The notes below the pieces were generated by a model. It saw nothing but the letters and a program-made list of their open reading frames with translations, did no database searches and was not told the origin of the DNA. From Phycicoccus flavus (GTDB lineage Bacteria > Actinomycetota > Actinomycetes > Actinomycetales > Dermatophilaceae), in NCBI RefSeq assembly GCF_004025965.2, contig NZ_SAYU02000034.1:1-44111 (forward strand): a DNA stretch of 44,111 nt, given 5' to 3'. The translations under genes and the position numbers were made by a program. How positions within the stretch are numbered: the stretch's first letter is position 1; every line of letters begins with the position of its first letter. This document shows, one piece after another, positions 1 through 7,524 of this stretch.

Positions 1-699
1 TGCCGGGCCTACTCGCAGGAGGACGCCGCCCAGCACTTCGCGCACTTCGCGGGCGGCCGGTGCGTCGTCGTCCTCGTCGCCGAGGGCCCGCGGCTGCTCG
101 CCGAGGCGACGGCCACCGCGATCGAGGAGGTCTTCGCCGCGCGGCCGTGCACCCGGGTCGAGGACCACCACGTCCGGACGTGGTTCGAGCGGCTCAACTG
201 GGGCCAGGAGCAGATCGACGCCGAGCGCGAGGCGATGCGCGAGAACGCCCACCTCGGGTACACCACCGAGGTGTCGGTGGGGTGGTCGAAGGTCGGCGAG
301 CTGTTCGACGCGGTGATGCACCGGGTCCGCACCGAGTTCCCGCGGGCCGGCGACCTGACGATGCTCGGGGCGCACTCCTCGCACAGCTACCAGACCGGGA
401 CGAACCTGTACTTCGTCTACGACTACGACATCCGCTGCGAGCCGCGCGAGGAGATCACCGAGTACCACGTGCCGCTCAACGCGATCGTCGTCGAGGAGGC
501 GCTGCGCGTCGGCGGGTCGATGGCCCACCACCACGGCATCGGCAAGTACCGCACGCCGTGGGTGCACGAGGAGCACGGCAGCGCGTGGTGGCTGCTCGAG
601 GGGCTGAAGCGCGCCTTCGACCCCGAGGGCGTGATGAACGCGGGGACGATCTGGCCACTGGAGGGGTTCGACCCGCTCACCGGCCGGTCCGACCCGTGA
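1..699 (+). CDS. FAD-linked oxidase, C-terminal part (VAO/AGPS-like)
   Basis: The reading frame is open from the first base of the window, so the N-terminal FAD-binding half lies upstream and only about 232 C-terminal residues are seen. The visible part contains a His-rich stretch, G-S-M-A-H-H-H-G-I-G-K-Y, followed by a tail with L-K-R-A-F-D-P-E-G-V-M-N-A-G. Both are typical of the cap/C-terminal domain of vanillyl-alcohol-oxidase family flavoproteins, in particular those like alkyldihydroxyacetone-phosphate synthase and glycolate/D-lactate oxidases. The substrate cannot be told from this fragment. Its TGA stop overlaps the GTG start of the FGGY kinase by four bases, so the two are translationally coupled and probably act on the same sugar or polyol. 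Confidence 0.85.
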   Translation, partial: CRAYSQEDAAQHFAHFAGGRCVVVLVAEGPRLLAEATATAIEEVFAARPCTRVEDHHVRTWFERLNWGQEQIDAEREAMRENAHLGYTTEVSVGWSKVGELFDAVMHRVRTEFPRAGDLTMLGAHSSHSYQTGTNLYFVYDYDIRCEPREEITEYHVPLNAIVVEEALRVGGSMAHHHGIGKYRTPWVHEEHGSAWWLLEGLKRAFDPEGVMNAGTIWPLEGFDPLTGRSDP

Positions 700-2129
700 G
701 CCGGGGCGTCGTCCTCGCCGTCGACAACGGGTCGCAGTCGACGAAGGTCTCGGTGGTCAACGCCGAGGGGCGGGTGCTGGCGCAGGCCTCGCGGCCGCTG
801 CACGCCTACGACGTGTCGGTGCCGGGGCGGGTGGTCCACCCCGGCGACGACCTCTGGGACTCGGTCGTCGCGGCGTGCGGGGCGGCGGTGGCGGCGTACG
901 GGCGGCCGGAGGAGATCGTCGCCGTGGGGCTGTGCACGATCCGCTACTGCCGGGCGCTGCTGGACGAGCGCGGCGGGCTGGTCGAGCCGGTGATGAGCTG
1001 GATGGACCCGCGCGTCGCCGGTCCTTTCGACGCTGCCGCCGACCCGCGGGTGCGGTGGGTGACGACGTCGTCGGGCTACGTCACGCACCGGTTCACCGGG
1101 CGGTTCGTCGACACCCGCGCCAACTACGCCGGCGCGTGGCCGGTCGACCAGGAGACCGCCGACTGGTCCGAGGACCCCGCCGACTACGTCCGGACCGGGC
1201 TGCCCCGGGAGATGCTGTTCGACCTCGTCTCGCCGGGGGAGCGGCTAGGGGTGGTGACCGAGGCCGCGTCGGCCGCCACCGGGGTCCCCGCCGGGGTACC
1301 GGTCGTCGCGACCGCGAACGACAAGGCGGTCGAGGCGCTGGGGTGCGGGCTGCGCTCCCCGGACACGGTGCTGCTGTCGCTCGGGACGTACATCGCGTCG
1401 ATGACCGTCGGCACCTCGCCGTTCCCGCGGGACGACAGCCACTGGGTGAACTTCGGGTCGGCGCCGGGGGAGTACCTGTACGAGAGCGGCGGCATCCGGC
1501 GCGGGATGTGGACGGTCAGCTGGTTCCGCGACCTCGTCGCCGGGGGCCTGCCGCCCGGGGTGCGGCCCGAGGCGGTGCTCGACGACGAGGCGGCGGCCGT
1601 CCCGGCCGGCTGCGGCGGGCTGGTCGCGCTGCTCGACTGGCTGGCGCCGCCGGACGCGCCGTGGCGGCGGGGGGCGCTCCTCGGCTTCGACGGCTCGCAG
1701 GGCCGGGGGGCGATCCACCGGGCGATCCTCGAGGGCATCGCGATGACGATGGCGCGCCACGTCGAGGCCATGGAGCGCGGCCTCGGCCGGTCGTTCTCGA
1801 CGGTGCTCGTCTCCGGCGGCGGGGCGCGCTCGGACGTGATGACGCAGGTCGTCGCCGACGTCCTGCGCCGTCCCGCCCGGCGCACCGCGTTCACCGACGC
1901 CGCCGGGCTCGGCGCGGCCGTGTGCGCCGCGGTCGGCGTCGGGCTGCACCCGGGCTTCGACGCCGCCGTCGACGCGATGGTCCGCGAGGGCTCGGAGGTC
2001 GCCCCGGGCCCGGACGCGGCCGTGTACCGCGACCTCCGGCCCCGCTACGACGCGCTCCTGGCCCACACCGACCCGCTGCTCCGCGCGCTCCAGGGCCTGG
2101 ACCCGTCGGCCGAGGCCCGCGTCCCGTGA
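696..2129 (+). CDS. FGGY-family carbohydrate kinase
   Basis: This is an ATP-dependent sugar/polyol kinase of 477 residues, near the usual FGGY length (480-520). The N-terminal ATPase motif is L-A-V-D-N-G-S-Q-S-T-K near residue 8. A W-M-D-P-R segment lies around residue 103. The second ATPase-fold half carries V-L-V-S-G-G-G-A-R-S-D. I place the start at the GTG at 696, which lies inside the stop of the upstream oxidase (GTGA overlap). The coding frame continues upstream only as a shadow of that gene. The oxidase-kinase pairing suggests a small catabolic operon for a sugar alcohol or similar compound. The exact substrate (glycerol, xylulose, erythritol and others) is not resolved. Confidence 0.88.
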   Translation: MSRGVVLAVDNGSQSTKVSVVNAEGRVLAQASRPLHAYDVSVPGRVVHPGDDLWDSVVAACGAAVAAYGRPEEIVAVGLCTIRYCRALLDERGGLVEPVMSWMDPRVAGPFDAAADPRVRWVTTSSGYVTHRFTGRFVDTRANYAGAWPVDQETADWSEDPADYVRTGLPREMLFDLVSPGERLGVVTEAASAATGVPAGVPVVATANDKAVEALGCGLRSPDTVLLSLGTYIASMTVGTSPFPRDDSHWVNFGSAPGEYLYESGGIRRGMWTVSWFRDLVAGGLPPGVRPEAVLDDEAAAVPAGCGGLVALLDWLAPPDAPWRRGALLGFDGSQGRGAIHRAILEGIAMTMARHVEAMERGLGRSFSTVLVSGGGARSDVMTQVVADVLRRPARRTAFTDAAGLGAAVCAAVGVGLHPGFDAAVDAMVREGSEVAPGPDAAVYRDLRPRYDALLAHTDPLLRALQGLDPSAEARVP

Positions 2130-2406
2130 CGGCGCTGACCCCGCGGGTGAGGCGTCGACTCGAGGAGGACTTCGGGGGCGACGCGGCGCTGCTCGCCGAG
2201 GAGCTGGAGCGGCTCCCCGACGAGGTGGGCAGCCGCCAGGACCCCGAGCGCCTCCAGGCTGCTGTCGTCCTCGCCGCACGCGGGTCGGTGGACACCTTCG
2301 TCGCCGTGCTCGACCTCGCGCGGCGGGACGGCGCGACCTGCTCGTCAGCGGAGGCGTCGCGCACGCCGACCACCCCCAGGTGCTCGACCGCGAGCTCGGC
2401 CCATAG
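2126..2406 (+). pseudogene. Small conserved-type protein interrupted by a 1-base frameshift
   Basis: A small ORF begins with GTG at 2126, overlapping the kinase stop by four bases, and reads well through ...V-A-V-L-D-L-A-R-R-D at 2329. After that the frame becomes low-quality sequence. If one base (T) is restored after 2329, the next frame continues as D-W-R-D-L-L-V-S-G-G-V-A-H-A-D-H-P and stops at TAG 2404-2406, giving about 93 residues. So the gene is either frameshifted or a base was lost in sequencing or assembly. The intact form is a short, charged, helical protein of unknown function. I do not recognise a named domain. Its tight coupling to the kinase suggests it belonged to the same operon. 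Confidence 0.6.
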
Positions 2407-2479
2407 CCCACGGAGCCCAAGACGAGCCCGGGGTTCGACGGGACGGGAGACCGGGCCGGTCACGGGGTAGGGGAAAGGC

Positions 2480-3160
2480 ATGGACGACGTGCGTACCCGG
2501 CTCATCCGGACCCACACGCCGCGCGACCCGGAGGCGGTCGCCGTCGCGCTGCACGGCGGCGGCAGCCGGGGCGACCGGGTCCCGGTCAGCCCGGCCCAGC
2601 TGTCGGTGCTGCGCATGGTGCCGGTGGCCGCGCGGCTGGCCCGCACCGGCGGACGACGGCTCGCGGTCCGCCGGCTGCTCAACTCCGCCCGTGGGTGGAG
2701 CGGTCGGCCGACGCCCGTCGACGACGCCCGCTGGGCCCTCGACCAGGTGACCGACGAGCTCGGTGACGTGCCCGTGGCGCTCGTCGGGCACAGCCTCGGC
2801 GGGCGCGCGGCCCTGCTGGCGGCGGACGACGAGCGGGTCCGCTCGGTCGTCGGTCTCGCCACCTGGCTCGCGCCCGACGACCCGGTCGGCGCGCTCCGCG
2901 GGCGTGACGTCCTCCTCGTCCACGGCGACGCCGACCGCGTGGCCCGGATCGGACCGGCGGAGGCCGTGGCTTCGCGGCTGTCGACGACGACCCGCGCCGG
3001 CCTCGTGCGGGTGCGCGGCGGCAGCCACTCGATGCTGCGCCATCACGACGACTTCGACGGCCTCGCCGCGCGCTGGGTGGCGTCCACCATGCTCGGCGAC
3101 CCGCCCGGGCCGACCCTCGGCCGGATCCTCGAGGCCGGCGAGCGGTCCGTCGAGGTCTGA
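2480..3160 (+). CDS. Alpha/beta hydrolase (dienelactone-hydrolase-like)
   Basis: A 226-residue serine hydrolase of the alpha/beta fold. The nucleophile elbow G-H-S-L-G-G puts the catalytic Ser at about 105. The acid is probably Asp150 or Asp152 in H-G-D-A-D-R, and the catalytic His is about 183 in G-G-S-H-S-M. An oxyanion H-G-G-G motif lies at 25-28. No signal peptide or membrane segment is visible, so it is probably cytoplasmic. It starts with ATG 20 bases after the GTG-rich tail of the preceding broken ORF, with a GGGGAAAGG ribosome-binding site. The substrate is unknown; the family includes esterases, lipases and dienelactone hydrolases. It is convergent with the minus-strand gene ending at 3191. 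Confidence 0.85.
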   Translation: MDDVRTRLIRTHTPRDPEAVAVALHGGGSRGDRVPVSPAQLSVLRMVPVAARLARTGGRRLAVRRLLNSARGWSGRPTPVDDARWALDQVTDELGDVPVALVGHSLGGRAALLAADDERVRSVVGLATWLAPDDPVGALRGRDVLLVHGDADRVARIGPAEAVASRLSTTTRAGLVRVRGGSHSMLRHHDDFDGLAARWVASTMLGDPPGPTLGRILEAGERSVEV

Positions 3161-3190
3161 CCCCGCACTCCGCCCTCATCCCGGGTGCGG

Positions 3191-3580
3191 CTACGTCAGC
3201 AGCGCGAGCGCGGGAACGCCCAGCGCCCCGAGCCACAGGGCCAGCGCCTTGAGCGGACCGAGCAGTGCGGCGCCCGAGGTGGCGACCGCGCCGGCTCCCT
3301 TGAGCAGCCGGGCGAGCCGCTCCAGCGCGCCGGCGACCCGGGCCTTGTCGGGTTCCGGGGCGGAGTGCAGCTCGGCGTCGATCTCGTCGACGTCCTGCCG
3401 GGCCCGGGCTGCCGTCTGTGGCTCGAGGGCGGCTTCGTCCAGCGCCGCTCGTAGCTCCGCGGCGGTCCGCACCGCGTCCGCCGTCGTCACGAGCGTGCCC
3501 TGCTGCCCGCCCGTGACGTGCTGGTCCCCGTCGACGTTGTTGACGACGCCGGCGTTCTGGCTGCCGATGGTGAAGGTCAT
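3191..3580 (-). CDS. Small protein with N-terminal NV-x-x-DQH motif and hydrophobic C-terminus
   Basis: This gene encodes 129 residues, starting at the ATG at 3580, which overlaps the stop of the upstream FHA gene by four bases (ATGA). Residues 3-23 hold a short motif, Q-N-A-G-V-V-N-N-V-D-G-D-Q-H-V-T, that is clearly related to a segment of the FHA protein encoded just upstream. The middle (about 30-90) is Ala/Glu/Arg-rich and predicted helical. The end (about 100-129) is Leu/Ala/Gly-rich and could insert in a membrane or pack as a hydrophobic hairpin. No enzymatic motif is seen. The coupling and shared motif suggest it partners with the FHA protein. The function is unknown. Confidence 0.7.
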   Translation of the reverse strand: MTFTIGSQNAGVVNNVDGDQHVTGGQQGTLVTTADAVRTAAELRAALDEAALEPQTAARARQDVDEIDAELHSAPEPDKARVAGALERLARLLKGAGAVATSGAALLGPLKALALWLGALGVPALALLT

Positions 3581-4512
3581 GGCGTTCCTCTCTGAAGCGA
3601 GTACGGATGGGGGAGGTCGCGGCCCAGGCGTCGACGGCGGGAGGACGCCACGACGTGCAGGACGATCCCGAACGTCAGGAGCACCGACCCGAGCGCGCAG
3701 ACGGCGAACCCAAGCAGCCCGGAGGGCACACCGAGGACCGGCGTGCCGTAGAAGTCGCCGAAGTCCGGCGGCCCCGCCGAAGGCGACCCCAGCCGGTCGC
3801 CGATCCGCGCCATCGTCCGCAGGATGGCGTAGGCGAACATCCCGAACCCGACGGCGCTGATGACGAGACCGGCCCACACCAGGGATCGCGCCCTGGTCCG
3901 GGTGGCGGCGATCTCGCGGAGGAGGCTCTCGCGCTCCTGCCGGACGTGGGCGACGTAGCTGATGTGCTGGTCCCGACCGACGTTGCTGATGACCCCGGCG
4001 CTCTGCTCCCGCAGGTCAAACCGGGCACCGCCACCGGGCGCGCGCCCCGGTGGACGGATTCTTGCTGCGGGCGCTGCAGCCGCTGCGGACGCGGCGACGG
4101 CCGGGAACGTCCGGGTATGCGCGGAGGACCCGACCTGGAACACCATCTGCACCTCTCCGAACTGCACGACGTCGCCGGCGGTGAGCGGAGTCGCGGCGTC
4201 TGCCGGGTCGCCGTTGACGGTCGTGCCCGTCGTCGAGCCGAGGTCCTCGACGACCACTCCGGACGTCATCCGCCGGATCCTCGCGTGCGTGCGGCTGACG
4301 TACGGGTCGTCGAGCCGCAGGTCGGCGGAGTCGCCCCGTCCCACGAGCAGCCCGGCACTTGACACGACGACCCGGCGCCCGCGCAGCCGCTCCGGCGTAC
4401 GGAAGACCAGGCACGGGTCGTCCAGATCCGTCCCTCGGACAGATGTCGGGTGGTCCACGACGATCACGTCCCTCGACGACGACCGGGAGGGCACCGAGTG
4501 TGCCCTGTTCAC
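3577..4512 (-). CDS. FHA-domain protein with two transmembrane helices
   Basis: A protein of 311 residues starting at a GTG (4512). A forkhead-associated domain spans about residues 52-127 and is well formed: G-R-G at 58-60, S-R-T-H at 73-76 and G-S-T-T-G-T-T-V-N-G at 92-101. These are the residues that bind phosphothreonine. An Ala/Pro-rich linker follows, then a motif F-D-L-R-E-Q-S-A-G-V-I-S-N-V at about 165-178 that continues into D-Q-H-I-S. Next come a charged helix and two membrane helices (about 210-231 and 258-289). FHA domains read Ser/Thr-kinase phosphorylation, so this is probably a membrane-linked signalling adaptor. It forms a two-gene operon with the downstream small protein. The kinase partner is not in the window. 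Confidence 0.85.
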   Translation of the reverse strand: MNRAHSVPSRSSSRDVIVVDHPTSVRGTDLDDPCLVFRTPERLRGRRVVVSSAGLLVGRGDSADLRLDDPYVSRTHARIRRMTSGVVVEDLGSTTGTTVNGDPADAATPLTAGDVVQFGEVQMVFQVGSSAHTRTFPAVAASAAAAAPAARIRPPGRAPGGGARFDLREQSAGVISNVGRDQHISYVAHVRQERESLLREIAATRTRARSLVWAGLVISAVGFGMFAYAILRTMARIGDRLGSPSAGPPDFGDFYGTPVLGVPSGLLGFAVCALGSVLLTFGIVLHVVASSRRRRLGRDLPHPYSLQRGTP

Positions 4513-4681
4513 CGCAGGAGGGTCGACATCGTCCCGCTGATACCGACGTCGCGTCCATGGCTCGATCGGGCCGTGGAGGGGACCGCCTCGTCAGGATCGT
4601 GACTTTCGAGATCTCTGCCGGTTGCCACGTTCTTCTCGACCGCGACGTCCTGTGCCGCGACGCTCCTGTGGACGTTGCGGA

Positions 4682-4706
4682 CGGAGAGCACAGGATTCGA
4701 ACTGTC
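4682..4706 (-). other. tRNA 3'-end-like remnant, candidate left attachment site
   Basis: Read on the minus strand, the segment looks like a T-arm (box B TTCGAAT) followed by a 7-base acceptor-like GCTCTCC and a discriminator G, with no matching remainder of a tRNA upstream. The T-stem is imperfect (one base missing on one side). CAGGATTCGAAC at 4691-4702 is identical to 14965-14976 inside tRNA-Arg. Integrases often recombine in tRNA 3' ends, leaving such a fragment. The acceptor sequence, however, differs from that tRNA-Arg, so the assignment is tentative. Confidence 0.4.
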
Positions 4707-4824
4707 TGCTGCGGCGTGTCGAGGGCGTGTCTGGCAGAGCCGGATTCGCGCGAGTATCCTTGCAGCACAGCGTGGTTGGTGGTGGACAGACGTGGACACA
4801 GATGGTCACGGATGCCCTCCGCTA

Positions 4825-4842
4825 TTGCACGTATGTTGCACG
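4825..4842 (+). repeat. 18-bp TTGCACG tandem motif, copy 1 (candidate integrase arm site)
   Basis: The sequence is TTGCACGTATGTTGCACG, itself two direct TTGCACG units 11 bases apart, ending 14 bases before the integrase ATG. Two further copies (14837-14854 inverted, 14890-14907 direct) differ only in the two central bases. Placement just inside both island ends suggests arm-type binding sites for the integrase or excisionase. This copy could also allow Int to repress its own gene. Confidence 0.65.
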
Positions 4843-4856
4843 GAAGGGAACGCAGC

Positions 4857-6014
4857 ATGGTCACGAGACGTCCTGGGCGGCGCGGTTTCGGCGCCATCCG
4901 GAAGCTGCCGTCCAAGCGGTTCCAGGCCAGCTACCTCGGCCCGGACCTCGACCGGCACGTCGCCCTGAAGACCTTCGAGACGCGGATCGACGCCGAGGGC
5001 TGGCTTGCCGGCGAGCGCCGGCTCGTCGACTCCGGCGAGTGGCTCAGCCCGCTCGCACGGGAGGCTCGGAAGCGGTCGGCGCCGACGCTCGAGGACTACG
5101 CCCCGGAGGCGCTCCTCAGCCGGCGGGTGCGGGGTGAGCCGCTCCGGCCGCTCACGCTGAAGCTCTACAACGGACTGCTCGAGCGGCTCATCTACCCGAC
5201 GTTCGGGGACGTGCAACTGCGGGCGGTCAAGCCGGTCGACGTCGTGCGCTGGCACTCCAACATCGACCCACAGCTGCGCACCAGCCGTGCGCAGGCCTAT
5301 GCCCTGCTCCGGTCGTTGTTCGCGCAGGCGATCCAGGAGGGTGTCCTCGTCGGGGACAACCCGTGCCGGATCCGCGGCGCCAGTGCCACGCGGCGCGAGC
5401 GGGCCATCGAACCGCTCTCCGTCGGCCAGCTCGAGCTCCTCGTCCTCCAGACCCCCGAACGGCTGCGTGCCGCCGTGCTCATCGCCGCGTGGTGCGGGCT
5501 GCGCTTCGGTGAGGTGTTCGAACTGCGCCGGGGTGACCTCGACCTCGACGCGGCCATCGTCCACGTCCGCCGCGCCGTCGTCCGCGTCGACGGCGCCGAG
5601 GTCGTCGGCCGTCCGAAGTCCGACGCCGGCATCCGCAAGGTCGCCATCCCACCCCACGTGCTCCCGGCGCTGCAGGAGCACTTGGACCAGCATGTCGGCC
5701 GCGCGAACCACGCCTTGCTCTTCGCGACCCGCTCCGGTCTGCACTGGACCCACGGCAACTTCTACAAGGCCGCCTGGGTGCCGGCGCGGGAGGCCATCGG
5801 GATGCCGAACCTCCGATTCCACGACCTCCGCCACACCTCAGCGGTCCTCGCGGCTCAGACGGGCGCGACCCTCGCCGAGCTCATGGCCCGTCTCGGCCAC
5901 AGCACTTCCGTCGCGGCGCTGCGCTACCAGCACGCAGCGCAGGGGAGGGACGCGGTCATCGCGGAGGCCCTGTCCGGCATGGCCGCTCGTCACGCCTCTC
6001 AGGGTTCGTCGTAG
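4857..6014 (+). CDS. Tyrosine recombinase / phage-type integrase
   Basis: A site-specific recombinase of 385 residues. The N-terminal part (1-70) is small and basic and fits an arm-DNA-binding domain. A SAM-like core-binding domain covers about 75-175. The catalytic domain follows, with R216 (C-G-L-R-F-G-E), K254, H322-x-x-R325 (H-D-L-R-H-T), H348 (L-G-H-S-T) and the nucleophile Y357. The full set of catalytic residues is intact, so the enzyme should be active. I chose the ATG at 4857 because GGAAGGGAA lies just upstream; the frame is open further upstream without good starts. It sits at the left end of the island and reads inwards, and the excisionase-type gene follows 80 bases later. Confidence 0.93.
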   Translation: MVTRRPGRRGFGAIRKLPSKRFQASYLGPDLDRHVALKTFETRIDAEGWLAGERRLVDSGEWLSPLAREARKRSAPTLEDYAPEALLSRRVRGEPLRPLTLKLYNGLLERLIYPTFGDVQLRAVKPVDVVRWHSNIDPQLRTSRAQAYALLRSLFAQAIQEGVLVGDNPCRIRGASATRRERAIEPLSVGQLELLVLQTPERLRAAVLIAAWCGLRFGEVFELRRGDLDLDAAIVHVRRAVVRVDGAEVVGRPKSDAGIRKVAIPPHVLPALQEHLDQHVGRANHALLFATRSGLHWTHGNFYKAAWVPAREAIGMPNLRFHDLRHTSAVLAAQTGATLAELMARLGHSTSVAALRYQHAAQGRDAVIAEALSGMAARHASQGSS

Positions 6015-6096
6015 GACTCCCCGTGTGCCTTCAGCGAGCCGAGTGCCGCCACGTGTCCACCCAGGGGGTCTCGCGCCCCTTTAGGAGCTGAAAAAG

Positions 6097-6312
6097 GTGC
6101 ACATCACGACGACAACCGCACCACGCAAGTACGAGTCGCTCGCTCACGCCGCCGACCGCACCGGCGTGAGCGTCAAAACGCTTCGCCGACGGATCGCCTG
6201 CGGTCAGCTCGCTGCCTACCGCACGGGCCGGCTCATCCGTCTGAACCCGGCGGACGTGGACCGACTCCTCAAGCGCATGCCCACCGCAGGGGTACCGATG
6301 TCGATGAAGTGA
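6097..6312 (+). CDS. Excisionase-type helix-turn-helix protein
   Basis: A 71-residue protein starting with GTG at 6097 behind an AGGAG site. Residues 10-60 match the small MerR-like HTH (HTH_17/AlpA/Xis type): A-A-D-R-T-G-V-S-V-K-T-L-R-R-R-I as the helix-turn-helix, then A-Y-R-T-G-R-L-I-R-L as the wing. Such proteins bend DNA next to attachment sites and steer the integrase toward excision. Its position right after the integrase fits that role exactly. It might also act as a transcriptional regulator of the island. Confidence 0.85.
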   Translation: MHITTTTAPRKYESLAHAADRTGVSVKTLRRRIACGQLAAYRTGRLIRLNPADVDRLLKRMPTAGVPMSMK

Positions 6313-6663
6313 CGCGCGGACTGGTCTCACTCTCGACCAGCCCCCGCGGTGCGGTCGGGCTGGCAGGAGCTCCCTGAGGTAACCATCGAGGTGGCGCTCG
6401 TCTAAGCTCTAGCCCGTCACCCACAACCTACGGAGTCATGCACCGCCAAAATCGGTTGCTGAGAGCCCCTCTGCTGACCTCCGACGACGCCTAGGAAGGC
6501 TAGTGGCCTCCAGCGATTGCTCCGTCGTCGATGTGACCCCGTGTGCCCGCCCTTCTCGGTGGCCGAGTAGCAGGATTGCGATCGCGGGGGCTGTAGGACC
6601 CCAAATGCGAGTGTCCTGAGGAAGTTCCGGGCCACTGTCGGGGTCGCACAGTAGTGTGACGGC
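6313..6663. other. Gene-free stretch between excisionase and GNAT gene
   Basis: These 351 bases show no believable ORF on either strand. A short hairpin CTGGTC/GACCAG (6321-6326 with 6335-6340), directly after the excisionase stop, could weakly terminate its transcript. From about 6400 on, base composition falls below that of the flanking core genome and stays low through the cargo genes. A promoter for the GNAT operon is expected near 6620-6655, but I cannot point to clear hexamers. Confidence 0.4.
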
Positions 6664-7146
6664 ATGTTCACTCAGAGGGTCGCTACGCCGCCGGAGGTGC
6701 GCGACATGGTTGGATCCGAGGCCACTGAAGTGATGCGCCTCCTAAGCGAAAGCATCGGGTCTCTCTACCCGGAGGGCGAGGCTTGGCTGCGTAAGAGGCT
6801 CCGAGATGTCTCTGACGGGAAGGCTCTCTGTAAGGTCGTCAGAACTCACGACGCGCTCTCCGGGGTTGCAATCGTGACACCCAAGAGAAGCAGCGCCGTC
6901 AAACTAAGCACACTCTTTGTGGCTGAAGACTCTCGAGGCCAGGGTCTCGGATCCGCCCTTCTAGATGACGTGCTTATTGACCTCGAAGTGGCTGGAGTGA
7001 ACGAGGTCTACGTTACGGTGGCGCATCACCTGAGCGACACGTTGGGCAGGGTTCTCTTGCCGCGCGGCTTCGTGCGAGTCGCAACGGAACTGAATCGGTA
7101 CGGGACAGGCCGGCATGAGGCCGTGTTTACGCGCCTGGCTCCATGA
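6664..7146 (+). CDS. GNAT-family N-acetyltransferase
   Basis: A 160-residue acetyltransferase of the GNAT fold. The acetyl-CoA pyrophosphate-binding motif A is visible as L-F-V-A-E-D-S-R-G-Q-G-L-G-S-A-L-L, with R-G-Q-G-L-G at residues 91-96. A preceding beta strand (about 80-87) and a C-terminal L-P-R-G-F-V-R-V strand complete the domain. The acyl acceptor is unknown. The stop overlaps the start of the ASCH-type gene by four bases (ATGA), so both are made together. Codon use is far less GC-biased than in flanking chromosomal genes, in line with horizontal acquisition. Confidence 0.85.
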   Translation: MFTQRVATPPEVRDMVGSEATEVMRLLSESIGSLYPEGEAWLRKRLRDVSDGKALCKVVRTHDALSGVAIVTPKRSSAVKLSTLFVAEDSRGQGLGSALLDDVLIDLEVAGVNEVYVTVAHHLSDTLGRVLLPRGFVRVATELNRYGTGRHEAVFTRLAP

Positions 7147-7520
7147 CTGCGCCCAACAAACTGTTATTCTCCATACGCACACGGCACGCTGAGCGGATTT
7201 ATAGCGCCGAGAAAGTGCATGAGTTTCGCCGCGTCGTCGTGAAGGTTGCCATTCCAAGTGTCTTGTATATCTACGAGACTGCACCTGTTTCCAAGGTGAC
7301 TGGTTTGGCAAAAGTCACCGACGTCCTCTTTGGCTCCCCCTCCGAGCTTCTTCGTTTCGAGCACGATCCTGAAGAGCGGCAATACCTCTCAAAATATTTG
7401 GCGGGGGCTTCTCGCGCGAGCGCCCTGCACCTCACAGATGCCGCAAGATTCGATGAGCCCCTTGCCTTAAGTCATTTGGGACTGGCCCGTCCTCCACAGT
7501 CGTACGTAAGGCTTTCGTAA
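7143..7520 (+). CDS. ASCH/PUA-like domain protein
   Basis: A protein of 125 residues. The N-terminal half reads L-L-F-S-I-R-T-R-H-A-E-R-I-Y-S-A-E-K-V-H-E-F-R-R, with two strands after it. This is the signature of ASCH-type beta-barrels (related to PUA), where the K..E-F-R-R segment lines the RNA- or nucleotide-binding cleft. ASCH proteins bind RNA or modified nucleosides, and some are nucleases or deamidases. The gene uses TTA and ATA codons, unusual in a high-GC actinobacterium. It overlaps the GNAT gene upstream and is four bases from the membrane-protein gene downstream, so all three form one operon. Confidence 0.7.
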   Translation: MTAPNKLLFSIRTRHAERIYSAEKVHEFRRVVVKVAIPSVLYIYETAPVSKVTGLAKVTDVLFGSPSELLRFEHDPEERQYLSKYLAGASRASALHLTDAARFDEPLALSHLGLARPPQSYVRLS

Positions 7521-7524
7521 TCCT

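Larger units (their letters stand above)
4513..4856. other. Gene-free left boundary of the genomic island
   Basis: These 344 bases between the FHA gene and the integrase hold no convincing ORF. They contain a segment that looks like the 3' end of a tRNA gene on the minus strand (4682-4706), sharing CAGGATTCGAAC (4691-4702) with the T-arm of the tRNA-Arg at the other end of the island. They also contain the first copy of the TTGCACGNNTGTTGCACG motif (4825-4842). Both FHA and integrase promoters must lie here, but I see no clear -10/-35 pair. The stretch is best read as an attachment-site region. Confidence 0.55.

Noticed and set aside
4682-4760. A complete second tRNA gene upstream of the integrase
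   Set aside because: Only the T-arm and acceptor-like end can be found; no matching 5' acceptor, D-arm or anticodon arm.
6417-6671. A minus-strand ORF of 84 codons in the gap after the excisionase
   Set aside because: No ribosome-binding site, no domain, and composition like non-coding DNA.
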